NCBI RefSeq assembly: GCF_040567655.1
Contig: NZ_JBEXAC010000001.1
Location: 1,240,001-1,304,000 of the forward strand
DNA from: Chitinophaga sp. H8
GTDB taxonomy: Bacteria; Bacteroidota; Bacteroidia; Chitinophagales; Chitinophagaceae
Length of the DNA stretch: 64,000 nucleotides
Direction: 5' to 3'
Numbering within the stretch: position 1 is the stretch's first letter; the number at the start of each line of letters is the position of its first letter. The notes beneath the pieces are model-generated. The model did no database searches. It was not told the DNA's origin and worked only from the letters and a program-made list of their open reading frames with translations. The position numbers and the translations under genes were made by a program. Shown here piece by piece: positions 8,114 to 16,801 of this stretch.

Positions 8114-10621
8114 TTAGTTGTCCTTTTTTGCAGTGTCATTAGCGGGACCAGCCTTTAGCTTTTTCCTTATTTCTATCGCCAGGGCAGCGATGAGCAGGAT
8201 CCACATGACGATAGAAGAATAAGTAGTGATCATGCTGCCCACATAATAGGAGCGTGGTGCAAACCGCATTTCAATATTATGGTCGCCCGCAGGGATTTTT
8301 ACCCCGCGCAGCGCATAGTCTACCCGGATAATTTCGCCCTGTTTACCATCGATATATACATTCCAGCCAGCAGGATAATAGATCTCAGAGAATACCGCCA
8401 GTCCGTTCTGTTTATTGGAGCTGGTATACTTCAGTGTATTAAGCCCGTATTCCGTCAGTTTGATGTGGCTGGTACTGTCTTTACCAAACGTATAACCTTT
8501 CAGGTTATTTTCAAATCTTTTGTCAATCACCACGGTATCCTTAGGGTTGAAGTGGTCCAGTGCGCTCATCTCCGCATTGGCATTATCGGCCCAGGTGATA
8601 CCGTTTACGAACCAGGCATTGCCCAGTGCGCCCGGGTTTTGCTGATAGGCAGGCTGGCCTTGCTGGTCGGGCATGATAAAGTACTTGGCATTCAGCATGT
8701 TCAGTACCTGGATATTGTTTTTATAGATCTGGTGTTCAATCAGATCTTGATACAAGTTCAGTTTTGCTGCATGATAACCACCAATAGATTTATGATGGTA
8801 AGAAGTTAATGCATCAGAGAACGGGTCCTTACTCATGACGTTAAATACGCGGTAATAAGGATCTGGGTCTTGCTTGATGGCCAGATCTACCGCAGAAGGT
8901 GCAAATATGTTGGAATAATCAGCGACTGTTGAAAAGTTATCCTTGTTCAGGTAGCGTTTATCTACCTGGAAGAGGTCTACCGTTACTACCAGGGCGGTCA
9001 GGAAAAGGAACAGGGGAAGTTTCAGTTTCTGGTTTACCAGCATCCAGATAAATCCGGCTATCAGTGCTACCAGGACCAATGAGCGGAAAGCATCTGCCCG
9101 GAGCGCGGCTGCACGGTCTGCTACCATGGCATCCACCATTTGTTTGATCACTTCCGGGTTTTTGGCAAAGATCTGTTCATATTGTGCTTTCATCTGATCA
9201 TTAGGCGCCATCAATTCAAAGAAGCCACCCCATGATGCCAGGATGAAGAGCGCACATAAACCCGCGGTGATATAAAAGGTATTTTTTAATACTTTCAGCA
9301 GTTCTGCCTTGTTGTATTTTTCCTGTACAATCTCGTTTAATGCCCAGCATCCCATTAAAGGTACGATCAGCATGGGGAGCACGAGGGCCATGGTAGGCGC
9401 CCGGAACTTGTTGTACATGGGCAGATGGTCGAACAGGAAGTAATTGAAAGCAGGGAAGTGATTACCCCACGCCAGTACCAGCCCTATTACCGCCACAGCC
9501 AGCATCCACCATTTATGCCAGCTTTTGATCACAAAGAGCGATAGTACAAAGAGGAACATCATGGCCGCTCCAAAATATACCGGTCCTTCTGTAAAGGGCT
9601 GAGGTCCCCAGTATAGCGGGAAGTGCTGGGTAAACTGTTCAGCCTGTGCAGGCGGGTTGCCAATAGCGGTCAGGTTTTGATAAGTTTTGGAAGAAGTGCC
9701 GATGTTTTCCCCATTGGAGCCGCCATAGAGGTCGGGTACCAGGGTGGTAAATGTTTCCATGATACCCATGCTCCAGCGGAAAGCATAGTCTTTATCCAGT
9801 CCGTTCTTTGTTTTATTGCCCGCCGCTGCATTTTCGTCTACCAGTTCAGAGTGGCCACCGCGCATGGTGTACTGGCTGTATTCGTAGGTAGTCCATAAAC
9901 TAACGGTAGAAGGCAGCAGGGAAAAGATGCCAAATGCGATCAATACCAGGGTAGCTTTTATAAACTGCGGCAAAGTGCCGGAACGGATGGCATGTACCAG
10001 GTATCCGATACCCATGGCGAGCGCGATGATCAGGGTATAATATACGATCTGATAGTGATTGTTGGCAATCAGCATACAGAGCATGATGCTGGTAATAATT
10101 CCCCCCAGCAATAGTCTTCCCCGGTAGGTAATGATGATACCTGCAATTACCGGCGCCATATAGGCCATGCTGAGGATTTTGGTATCATGCCCGGCCGCGA
10201 TACTGATAGGGTAAAACGACGAAAAGGCGAAACCAATGGCGCCAATCACGCTGACCCATGTACGGAAACCCATTACACTCAGCAGGAAATAGAAGCCTAA
10301 CATTCCCAGGAACATAAAGTCTACCGGTTTGGGTAAGCCCAGCGTTAATATATTATGGATGTAATAAGCATAGTTTTTGATAGGCATCATGATCAGATAG
10401 GTAGGCATCCCACTGAACATGCTGTTGGTCCACAACGGAGCAATACCCGTTTTGTGATGATACTCGCTGGCTTCCTGTTGTGCGCCTTTCCATGCAATAT
10501 TATCCGTTTGCCTTAATTCCATTCCTTCCATTACAGGACTGCAAAAAAGAAAGGCCAGGGCAAGAAATATAAGGATGGCATAAACATGAGGTAAAATGAT
10601 TTTCAGCCAGTTTGATTTCAT
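8114..10621 (-). CDS. YfhO-like multipass membrane protein (putative GT-C fold)
   Basis: 835 residues. The N-terminal two thirds contain many membrane helices; the first periplasmic loop has ELRQTDNIAWKG and GMPTYLI. A soluble domain follows (about residues 560-790) and a last membrane helix lies near the C-terminus (about 800-820). This matches the YfhO family, whose Gram-positive members help glycosylate lipoteichoic acid and which is thought to share the GT-C fold. In Bacteroidota the substrate is not known. A monocistronic layout is likely, with a -7 element at 10705-10712. Confidence 0.78.
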   Translation of the reverse strand: MKSNWLKIILPHVYAILIFLALAFLFCSPVMEGMELRQTDNIAWKGAQQEASEYHHKTGIAPLWTNSMFSGMPTYLIMMPIKNYAYYIHNILTLGLPKPVDFMFLGMLGFYFLLSVMGFRTWVSVIGAIGFAFSSFYPISIAAGHDTKILSMAYMAPVIAGIIITYRGRLLLGGIITSIMLCMLIANNHYQIVYYTLIIALAMGIGYLVHAIRSGTLPQFIKATLVLIAFGIFSLLPSTVSLWTTYEYSQYTMRGGHSELVDENAAAGNKTKNGLDKDYAFRWSMGIMETFTTLVPDLYGGSNGENIGTSSKTYQNLTAIGNPPAQAEQFTQHFPLYWGPQPFTEGPVYFGAAMMFLFVLSLFVIKSWHKWWMLAVAVIGLVLAWGNHFPAFNYFLFDHLPMYNKFRAPTMALVLPMLIVPLMGCWALNEIVQEKYNKAELLKVLKNTFYITAGLCALFILASWGGFFELMAPNDQMKAQYEQIFAKNPEVIKQMVDAMVADRAAALRADAFRSLVLVALIAGFIWMLVNQKLKLPLFLFLTALVVTVDLFQVDKRYLNKDNFSTVADYSNIFAPSAVDLAIKQDPDPYYRVFNVMSKDPFSDALTSYHHKSIGGYHAAKLNLYQDLIEHQIYKNNIQVLNMLNAKYFIMPDQQGQPAYQQNPGALGNAWFVNGITWADNANAEMSALDHFNPKDTVVIDKRFENNLKGYTFGKDSTSHIKLTEYGLNTLKYTSSNKQNGLAVFSEIYYPAGWNVYIDGKQGEIIRVDYALRGVKIPAGDHNIEMRFAPRSYYVGSMITTYSSIVMWILLIAALAIEIRKKLKAGPANDTAKKDN

Positions 10622-10704
10622 TGTTGCGTCGTTTGATTTTTAATTTGCGGAAGTTGACCGGGAAAAATAATTCCATAGCAACTTCGTTGAGTTTGTTAAA
10701 GAAA

Positions 10705-10712
10705 CAAAAATA
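10705..10712 (-). promoter_or_regulatory. Bacteroidota -7 element (TATTTTTG) for the YfhO-like gene
   Basis: The minus strand reads TATTTTTG, a TAnnTTTG match, giving a leader of about 80 nt to the ATG at 10621. Confidence 0.4.
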
Positions 10713-10737
10713 ACGGTAATTTATCCGAAATTTCAAT

Positions 10738-11019
10738 ATGAGCAGGTTACGATTCGTGTTAAAACTGGCATTTATCTGCAATTTGTGCTTCCTGGCAGGG
10801 GAAGCTACCTATTATATTAATTATGCCGATAGTTTTGAAGGATTGGTGAAACATATCCTCATATTAGGTTTTTTGCTGGCATTTCCATTAAATGTAGTGG
10901 TCAGCCTGATTGCTACCCTGATGCTGGTAAGAGGAAAAGCGATCTGGAAAGAGCTGCCTCCCTTTGTATTTGTGACCAATGTAATCATACTGGTAGCGCA
11001 AATCCTGTTTCTTTTCTGA
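10738..11019 (+). CDS. Small membrane protein, unknown function
   Basis: 93 residues with three predicted hydrophobic segments (about 7-22, 38-63 and 72-93) and short polar turns. I do not recognise a family. It is divergent to the YfhO-like gene and about 100 bases upstream of the epimerase/fucosyltransferase pair. The ATG at 10738 gives a normal Met-Ser-Arg start before the first helix. Length, membrane pattern and clean intergenic placement make it a plausible real gene. Confidence 0.6.
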   Translation: MSRLRFVLKLAFICNLCFLAGEATYYINYADSFEGLVKHILILGFLLAFPLNVVVSLIATLMLVRGKAIWKELPPFVFVTNVIILVAQILFLF

Positions 11020-11115
11020 GGCAGGGAGTATCCCGTATTAACTTGATTTTATGATATGTTATATTATGGAATCCATATATTTGCGGGGATTTTTTTCATC
11101 ATAGTAAGCAACTTT

Positions 11116-12174
11116 ATGCAAACAGTTATCATCACCGGCTCTTCGGGATTAATAGGTAGTGAGGCATCTAAATTCTTTCATGCAAAAGGATTCAGGGTAA
11201 TTGGTATTGATAATGACATGCGTTCTTATTTCTTTGGAGCAGAAGCCAGTACCAAACCCAGCCGGGTGAAGTTGCAGGATGCTTTGCCCCATTATATCCA
11301 TCATGAAACGGATATCCGGAACTATACAGACATTGAAAAGATCTTTGCTGAATATAGCAGTGATATAAAAGCGGTGATCCATACCGCTGCACAGCCATCG
11401 CACGACTGGGCTGCCAAGGAGCCGCTGACAGATTTTGGGGTAAATGCTACCGGTACGCTGCATATGCTGGAAGCTACCCGTAAGTATTCGCCTGATGCTG
11501 TATTTATCTTTACCAGTACCAATAAAGTATATGGAGATACACCTAACCTGCTGCCATTGATAGAACTGGAAAACAGGTGGGAAATAGATCCGAAACATCC
11601 CTTTGCGGAGCATGGCATTGATGAAAGCATGTCTATCGATCATTCCAAACACAGTATTTTCGGTGTTAGCAAGGCAGCAGCGGATATCATGGTGCAGGAA
11701 TACGGGCGGTATTTTGGAATGAAAACCGGTATTTTCCGCGGAGGATGCCTGACCGGACCTGCACATGCAGGCGCCGAGCTGCATGGCTTCCTGGCTTACC
11801 TGGTACTTTGTACGGTACATCACAAACCTTACCGCATCTTCGGCTATAAAGGCAAGCAGGTACGTGATAATATCCATAGTAAAGACCTGATCAATGCTTT
11901 CTGGGAATATTTCCAGGCTCCCCGCAGTGGTGAAGTATACAATATGGGCGGTTCCCGCTTTGCCAATATTTCTATGCTGGAAGCGATCCAGCTGATTGAA
12001 GAAATCAGTGGCAACAAATTGCAGTATACGGTGCTGGATGATGCCCGCAGCGGAGATCATATCTGGTATGTGAGTGATGTACGTAAGTTTCAGCAGCATT
12101 ATCCGAACTGGAAGTATGAATATAATATGCGCCGTACCCTTACTGAAATGATTGCTGCCGCCAGTGCCAAATAA
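11116..12174 (+). CDS. NAD-dependent epimerase, CDP-paratose 2-epimerase-like
   Basis: 352 residues from the ATG at 11116; an upstream in-frame ATG at 11056 would add a hydrophobic stretch foreign to the family. The Rossmann motif is [37 protein letters not shown] and [10 protein letters not shown] are typical of the CDP-paratose 2-epimerase-like branch of extended SDR enzymes. The usual catalytic YxxxK reads FGVSK (Phe182, Lys186), so the Tyr is replaced. It should act on a nucleotide sugar for surface-glycan synthesis. It lies 6 bases upstream of the GT11 gene, so co-expression is likely. Confidence 0.75.
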   Translation: MQTVIITGSSGLIGSEASKFFHAKGFRVIGIDNDMRSYFFGAEASTKPSRVKLQDALPHYIHHETDIRNYTDIEKIFAEYSSDIKAVIHTAAQPSHDWAAKEPLTDFGVNATGTLHMLEATRKYSPDAVFIFTSTNKVYGDTPNLLPLIELENRWEIDPKHPFAEHGIDESMSIDHSKHSIFGVSKAAADIMVQEYGRYFGMKTGIFRGGCLTGPAHAGAELHGFLAYLVLCTVHHKPYRIFGYKGKQVRDNIHSKDLINAFWEYFQAPRSGEVYNMGGSRFANISMLEAIQLIEEISGNKLQYTVLDDARSGDHIWYVSDVRKFQQHYPNWKYEYNMRRTLTEMIAAASAK

Positions 12175-12180
12175 ATTACT

Positions 12181-13062
12181 ATGATCATCGTAAAATTAAT
12201 GGGAGGGCTGGGCAACCAGATGTTTGAATATGCGATAGGCAGAGCGCTTAGTTTGCGTCATAGCACCGCGCTGAAAATGGATACCACCTTTTTGCTGGAC
12301 AGAACTCCCCGGGAAGCAGGCTTTGTTTTCAGGGACTTTGACCTGGGCATATTTAATATAACAGCAAGCTTTGCTACGCCGGCAGAAGTAGCCGCGTTGA
12401 ATAAAAAACTGTTTGACAGTAAAAAAGCAGATAAGCTGCTCCGGAAAATACTGGGCAAGCAACCTACTTATTTTAAGGAACCACATTTTGAATTTTATCC
12501 AGAAATTTTTTCTTTAGGACCAGATGTATACCTGGAAGGTTACTGGCAATCAGAAAAGTATTTCAAGGAGTACGAAGCTGTGATCCGGCAGGATTTCACG
12601 TTTAAGGCGCCTTTAAGTGCAGCGGCGGCTACCTTGCTGGCAGAGATGAATAACAGACAGGCTGTATGCGTAAATGTACGGCGGGGCGACTTTGTTACCA
12701 ATGCTTATCATGGTACTACCGGACTGGATTATTATAAAGCTGGAGAAGCATTGATCGCTTCCAGCATACATACCCCACACTTCTACGTCTTTTCGGATGA
12801 TGTGCAATGGTGTGAAGAAAACCTGCATTTTGACCATCCCACTACTTACGTTTCACATGCCTACGCGGGCGAAAAATTCAGGGATTACCTGCAGCTGATG
12901 ACTAACTGCCGGCATTTTATCATTCCCAACAGCAGTTTTGGCTGGTGGGCTGCCTGGTTGAGCCAGCATAACGGTAAGATTGTGGTAGCACCTAAACAAT
13001 GGTTCGGAGAGGGGAATGCGAATACGAAAGATTTGTTACCGCAAGATTGGGTGAAATGCTAG
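12181..13062 (+). CDS. Alpha-1,2-fucosyltransferase-like (GT11)
   Basis: 293 residues. MGGLGNQMFEYAIGRAL at the N-terminus and NSSFGWWAAWLS near the C-terminus are GT11 hallmarks. The GDP-fucose-binding motif, normally HxRRxD, reads VNVRRGDF, so Asn stands in the His place. The enzyme would transfer fucose to a surface glycan. It follows the epimerase gene directly. Its TAG stop is formed by the first bases of heptad-repeat element B. Confidence 0.85.
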   Translation: MIIVKLMGGLGNQMFEYAIGRALSLRHSTALKMDTTFLLDRTPREAGFVFRDFDLGIFNITASFATPAEVAALNKKLFDSKKADKLLRKILGKQPTYFKEPHFEFYPEIFSLGPDVYLEGYWQSEKYFKEYEAVIRQDFTFKAPLSAAAATLLAEMNNRQAVCVNVRRGDFVTNAYHGTTGLDYYKAGEALIASSIHTPHFYVFSDDVQWCEENLHFDHPTTYVSHAYAGEKFRDYLQLMTNCRHFIIPNSSFGWWAAWLSQHNGKIVVAPKQWFGEGNANTKDLLPQDWVKC

Positions 13063-13146
13063 CTTTTAGCCTTTAGCAGTTAGCAGTTAGCTTAATGCAG
13101 CGATTGAAGGGAGCTATTAGCTTTTAGCAAAATGCAGCGATTAATG
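13060..13146 (+). repeat. Heptad-repeat element B: direct arrays with two GCAGCGATT boxes
   Basis: Units AGCTTTT, AGCCTTT, AGCAGTT and AGCAGTT are followed by AATGCAGCGATT. A second shorter array (AGCTATT, AGCTTTT) ends with the same box, AATGCAGCGATT. The first bases overlap the fucosyltransferase stop codon (TAG at 13060-13062). All units lie in the same orientation here, unlike elements A and C. Confidence 0.85.
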
Positions 13147-13201
13147 AAAGCGGCGTGGTGATCAGTATAGTTTGTTTTGACCCTTATATACCTTTTGACC
13201 C

Positions 13202-13669
13202 TTAGGAAGAGGCGATCAGTACAGGATTATATTTCTGTTTTACGAGATCGGCCACTACTTTATCGATGGGGAGGGTAACGCTTTCAGAAGAAAAGAGATC
13301 CCAGTCTATCCACCTGGCAGCTTCTACCTCATCCACGCCTGCCGGCACTACAAAATCGAATGGTTTGCTGAGCACAGGGGCGATAAAGGGACCTACCGCT
13401 TTTACCAGGTAATAAATAGAGATGATCTGGGATTCATTATCAAAAGCGGAGATCTGGAAGAAATCCGTGGTGTAAATATGCTCTACTACTTCTACCTGCT
13501 GGTTTAATTCTTCCACCCATTCCCGCTTGATACATTCCAGGGTGCCTTCTCCAAACTCGAGGCCGCCGCCGGGGAATTTAGTGTAGTAGCCCCCACGAAT
13601 ATATTCATCACTTACCAGCACCTGGTTTTGTGCATTAAATAAGATGCCGTACACCCTTACGTTAAACAT
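13202..13669 (-). CDS. Nudix hydrolase
   Basis: 155 residues. The Nudix box is present near residue 37 as GGLEFGEGTLECIKREWVEE; the G expected two places later is Asn (ELNQ). The catalytic REWVEE glutamates are intact. Family members hydrolyse nucleoside diphosphates linked to another group, often as house-cleaning enzymes; the substrate cannot be predicted. Last gene of a minus-strand run after corA, with a 97-base gap holding a small hairpin. Confidence 0.87.
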   Translation of the reverse strand: MFNVRVYGILFNAQNQVLVSDEYIRGGYYTKFPGGGLEFGEGTLECIKREWVEELNQQVEVVEHIYTTDFFQISAFDNESQIISIYYLVKAVGPFIAPVLSKPFDFVVPAGVDEVEAARWIDWDLFSSESVTLPIDKVVADLVKQKYNPVLIASS

Positions 13670-13697
13670 GGGTTTAAGATTTTAGCTATTATCAGGA

Positions 13698-13715
13698 AAG
13701 GATACCGCTATCCTT
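13698..13715. promoter_or_regulatory. Short dyad upstream of the Nudix gene
   Basis: AAGGATA and TATCCTT flank CCGC, a perfect 7-bp stem, 29 bases before the Nudix start. There is no T-run, so it is more likely an operator or leader hairpin than a terminator. Confidence 0.35.
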
Positions 13716-13766
13716 GTATTGCCATAAATGTAGGAAATTACGCACGTAATTTATAGCAGTAACGGG

Positions 13767-14705
13767 TCAGAACCATTTCTTTTTCATGAAATACCAGCTC
13801 ATGATCAAGGGGATAATGATAGACAGGATCAACGGGATATAAAAAGCGTGTTCGGTATGCTGGTAAGGAATATCCACGTTCATCCCGTAAATACTGGCCA
13901 CCAATACCGGAAAGGTAAGTACAATGGTAATAGAGGTAAGCCGTTTCATCACCTGGTTCACATTATTGGAGATGATACTGGCATATGCGTCCATGGTACT
14001 GCTCAGGATGTTGGTATATACGTTGGCCATTTCCAGCGCCTGGGAAGTATCTACGATCAGATCCCGGAGAAATTCCTTTTCATCTTCATTGAGGCCCAGG
14101 AAGTTGGTGCGTTCTATTTTCATCAACAGCAGTTCATTGCTGCGTAGAGCCGTTAAGAAATATACCAGGCTTTTCTGGATACGCATGAGGTAGAGTAATT
14201 CCTCGTTCCGGTTGGAATCGTATAGTTTTTGTTCCAGGACATTCCTGCGCTGGTTGATTTCCTTCAGGTAATCGAGGAAGTTCATTACCACTTTTTCAAA
14301 CACCTTGAGCACCATCATATTCCGTTTTTCAGGGCTACGGTTATGGAAGGTGTTCAGGAATTTTTTTATGGCCGCGTTATTAAATGAGTTGACCGTTAAT
14401 ATCTGGTTGTGGGTAAGAATGATCACAATTGGAATGGTGATGTAGTAGGCATCACTTTCGTTGATAGAGTTGTTTTCCGTGGGGGTTTTGATAACAATCA
14501 GCTTTACGTTGTCTTCCAGCTCAAAGCGTGATTTTTCATCAATATCCATGGAGTCGGTGAGGAAGTCGAGCGGAATATCCAGTTCTTCAGACAGCTGTTC
14601 AAACTCAGCTTGTTTCAGTGGCGGGGTAATATTTACCCAGGCACCGTTTTCCGGCTCTTTGATCTCTACCGTACGGGAGTCTATATTTTTAAAGTATTGG
14701 ATCAT
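13767..14705 (-). CDS. corA: CorA-family divalent metal ion transporter
   Basis: 312 residues. It has a long acidic and helical N-terminal cytoplasmic domain, then two C-terminal membrane helices. The signature YGMN follows the first helix (VLTFPVLVASIYGMNVDIP), and the short basic tail is MKKKWF. CorA forms pentameric Mg2+ (also Co2+, Ni2+) channels in the inner membrane. It lies 48 bases after dapF in the same direction, but a -7 element just before its ATG suggests its own promoter. Confidence 0.88.
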   Translation of the reverse strand: MIQYFKNIDSRTVEIKEPENGAWVNITPPLKQAEFEQLSEELDIPLDFLTDSMDIDEKSRFELEDNVKLIVIKTPTENNSINESDAYYITIPIVIILTHNQILTVNSFNNAAIKKFLNTFHNRSPEKRNMMVLKVFEKVVMNFLDYLKEINQRRNVLEQKLYDSNRNEELLYLMRIQKSLVYFLTALRSNELLLMKIERTNFLGLNEDEKEFLRDLIVDTSQALEMANVYTNILSSTMDAYASIISNNVNQVMKRLTSITIVLTFPVLVASIYGMNVDIPYQHTEHAFYIPLILSIIIPLIMSWYFMKKKWF

Positions 14706-14712
14706 CAGGCCG

Positions 14713-14720
14713 CAAAGGTA
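14713..14720 (-). promoter_or_regulatory. Bacteroidota -7 element (TACCTTTG) adjoining corA start
   Basis: The minus strand reads TACCTTTG only 7 bases before the corA ATG (14705), which would place transcription initiation at or within a few bases of the start codon. The -33 region is AT-rich without a clear TTTG. Confidence 0.45.
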
Positions 14721-14753
14721 ATGTGAAAGGGTACTTTAATTATTAATTCTTTA

Positions 14754-15536
14754 TTAAATGTTGATATCGCCTTCAAATACCAGTGTAGCGGGGCCGCACA
14801 ACCATATATCTGAGTAGGAGCGTTCACCGGTTTTGGTAAAGCGTACTTCCAGTTGTCCGCCCAGGGTTTGTACGGGGATCACGTATTCCTTGTTTTCGCC
14901 GTTTGCAAAAGTAAGGGCCGCTGCCGTAACGCCGGTACCGCAGGAGTAGGTTTCATCTTCCACGCCACGCTCATAGGTCCGGACAAAGATGCCTTTATCC
15001 ATTTCCTGTACAAAGTTCACGTTGGTACCTTCTGCAGCAAACCTTTCGTTATACCGGATTTCTTTTCCTTCAGTATATACGTCTATTGCCTGCACATCGT
15101 TTACATATTTAACAAAATGTGGGGAGCCGGTATTCAGGTAAAAGTGCAGGGGGCCATTTTCTACCCAGTTTACGTCCTGCATTTTAAGGTTTACCCAGTC
15201 GGCACCCTTCAGGGTAGCTTCATGGGGGCCATCTACGGCAATGAAAGATAAATGCTCCTGTTCCAGGCCCATTTTACGGGCAAAAGCCACCAGGCAGCGG
15301 CCACCATTGCCGCACATGCTGCTTTCCCTGCCATCGGCATTATAATATTTCATTTCAAAATCATAACCTTCCCGTTGGTTCAGCAGCATCAGGCCATCGG
15401 CACCAATGCCAAAGCGCCGGTCGCACAGCTGTTTTACCTGTGCATCGGTAAGCTCGTTATACCGGCCATTACGGTTGTCCATGATCACAAAATCATTGCC
15501 GGTTCCCTGGTATTTATAGAAGTGGATATTCGTCAT
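14754..15536 (-). CDS. dapF: Diaminopimelate epimerase
   Basis: 260 residues, the normal length. FYKYQGTGNDFVIMDNR at the start, SSMCGNGGRC with the first catalytic Cys and YSCGTGVTAAAL with the second are diagnostic. It converts LL- to meso-diaminopimelate for lysine and peptidoglycan synthesis in the cytoplasm. I chose the ATG at 15536; the TTG upstream (15545) overlaps a promoter-like TACCTTTG. Neighbours on the same strand are the nucleoside phosphorylase (57-base gap) and corA. Confidence 0.96.
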   Translation of the reverse strand: MTNIHFYKYQGTGNDFVIMDNRNGRYNELTDAQVKQLCDRRFGIGADGLMLLNQREGYDFEMKYYNADGRESSMCGNGGRCLVAFARKMGLEQEHLSFIAVDGPHEATLKGADWVNLKMQDVNWVENGPLHFYLNTGSPHFVKYVNDVQAIDVYTEGKEIRYNERFAAEGTNVNFVQEMDKGIFVRTYERGVEDETYSCGTGVTAAALTFANGENKEYVIPVQTLGGQLEVRFTKTGERSYSDIWLCGPATLVFEGDINI

Positions 15537-15542
15537 AATGCA

Positions 15543-15550
15543 CAAAGGTA
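15543..15550 (-). promoter_or_regulatory. Bacteroidota -7 element (TACCTTTG) adjoining dapF start
   Basis: The minus strand reads TACCTTTG 6 bases before the dapF ATG, implying a leaderless or nearly leaderless message. It also argues against the upstream TTG as the start codon. Confidence 0.45.
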
Positions 15551-15593
15551 ATATGGATAGTTGAATTGTCCATCACTGTGCAGGGAGATGCTA

Positions 15594-16469
15594 TCAGATC
15601 CCTGCAATGATGCCCAGTGCTTTGGTGATCAGTTGCTCTACCGCCGCTGCACCATCCTTGCTGAATTCCTGCCGTACCCGGTTGGCCACAATAGCGCTGA
15701 TAGAAAGGCATTGATGCCCTAATATGCGCCCCATGCCGTAGATACCGGAAGTTTCCATTTCAAAATTGGAAAAGTAGTGATCACCTTGTTTAAAAGCGGT
15801 CAGGTGTTCTATCAGGTGCGGATGGGAGAGGGCGCCTCTGAGCACTCGGCCTTGCGGACCATAAAATCCCGGGCAGGTAACAGTAATGCCTGTGTGAAAT
15901 CCTTCGGTAAAATGTTGTTTTATTTCGCCGGCAGCAATGAGGTAGGGATGAACACTACCAGGTTGCAGCACTACCTGTTCGCGGATAGCCTGCAACAATT
16001 GTTTTTCTGCAGGGGTATTTTCAAACTGATAGTAGGGCAGGAGATTATCCAGGCCAAGGCCATGGGAAGAAACCACAAAGCTGTCTACCGCAATATGTTC
16101 CTGCAATGCCCCCGCAGTACCCAGACGGATAATCTGCAGGCTGGTAAGGGTAGGTTTTATGGTACGGGAGTGAAAATCGATATTGACAAGTGCATCCAGT
16201 TCATTGAGTACGATATCGATATTATCGGTACCAATACCCGTAGAAACAACAGAGATGCGTTTTTTACCCAGGTAGCCGGTATGGGTTACAAATTCGCGGT
16301 GCTGGAAGGTATGTTCCAGTTTGTCAAAGTGTTTGCTCACATTGGCCACACGGTCCGGATCGCCCACGGTAATCACAACAGGTGCCAGTTCTTCTGGTCT
16401 TACATCCAGGTGGTATACTGCACCGCGGCTGTTTAAAATTAATTCTGACTCAGCAATACGTGTACTCAT
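15594..16469 (-). CDS. Nucleoside phosphorylase (PNP/UDP family, uridine phosphorylase-like)
   Basis: 291 residues. PVVITVGDPDRVANVSKHF holds the phosphate-binding GDPDR motif; VVSTGIGTDNIDIVLNEL and IIRLGTAGALQEHI follow in family order; NFEMETSGIYGMGRILGH is the ribose and base-binding ExET motif. The enzyme should split nucleosides by phosphorolysis for salvage. The uridine or purine preference is unclear from sequence alone. First gene of the minus-strand run that continues with dapF, corA and the Nudix gene. Confidence 0.87.
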   Translation of the reverse strand: MSTRIAESELILNSRGAVYHLDVRPEELAPVVITVGDPDRVANVSKHFDKLEHTFQHREFVTHTGYLGKKRISVVSTGIGTDNIDIVLNELDALVNIDFHSRTIKPTLTSLQIIRLGTAGALQEHIAVDSFVVSSHGLGLDNLLPYYQFENTPAEKQLLQAIREQVVLQPGSVHPYLIAAGEIKQHFTEGFHTGITVTCPGFYGPQGRVLRGALSHPHLIEHLTAFKQGDHYFSNFEMETSGIYGMGRILGHQCLSISAIVANRVRQEFSKDGAAAVEQLITKALGIIAGI

Positions 16470-16570
16470 ATTTGTGATGATTTAATTGTTATCTTACAGT
16501 TGTTACCAGGCTGACTGCTTAAGTTTATTTGCCATATGACAAAAAAAGTGATAATTAATCCAAAAATTGA

Positions 16571-16601
16571 TTTGGCAAATATCGAAAATTTACTACTTTT
16601 G
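16571..16601 (+). promoter_or_regulatory. Consensus Bacteroidota promoter of tRNA-Cys
   Basis: TTTG (16571-16574), 19 bases, then TACTTTTG (16594-16601): an exact TTTG-N19-TAnnTTTG promoter. The leader to the tRNA is about 60 nt and contains the small hairpin TTCGC/GCGAA near 16629-16643. Confidence 0.85.
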
Positions 16602-16665
16602 CAGTCCCACAAAATTAATGGTTCTTATTTCGCGGGAAGCGAAGGCCGAATCAAAGATTAGCAAG

Positions 16666-16736
16666 GGTTTCGTGGCCGAGTGGCTAGGCAGAGGTCTGCA
16701 AAACCTTTTACAGCGGTTCGAATCCGCTCGAAACCT
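16666..16736 (+). tRNA. tRNA-Cys (anticodon GCA)
   Basis: The cloverleaf can be drawn by hand. Acceptor GGTTTCG pairs with CGAAACC, the D-arm lies in GCCGAGTGGCTAGGC, the anticodon loop is CTGCAAA and the T-arm has GGTTCGAATCC. The discriminator base is T, as expected for cysteine tRNA. CCA is not encoded. The gene is followed by a terminator. Confidence 0.95.
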
Positions 16737-16743
16737 CCGGATA

Positions 16744-16772
16744 AAAGCCTTCTGAATATCAGGAGGCTTTTT
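16744..16772 (+). terminator. Rho-independent terminator after tRNA-Cys
   Basis: AAGCCTTCTG and CAGGAGGCTT pair around AATAT (one G-U pair), followed by a T-run. It separates the tRNA from the GNAT gene. Confidence 0.85.
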
Positions 16773-16801
16773 GCGTTATATACACCCTAAATCATTTGTG
16801 T

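Noticed and set aside
11149..12099. Long minus-strand reading frame of 316 codons
   Set aside because: It is the antisense shadow of the epimerase gene, with no domain signs.
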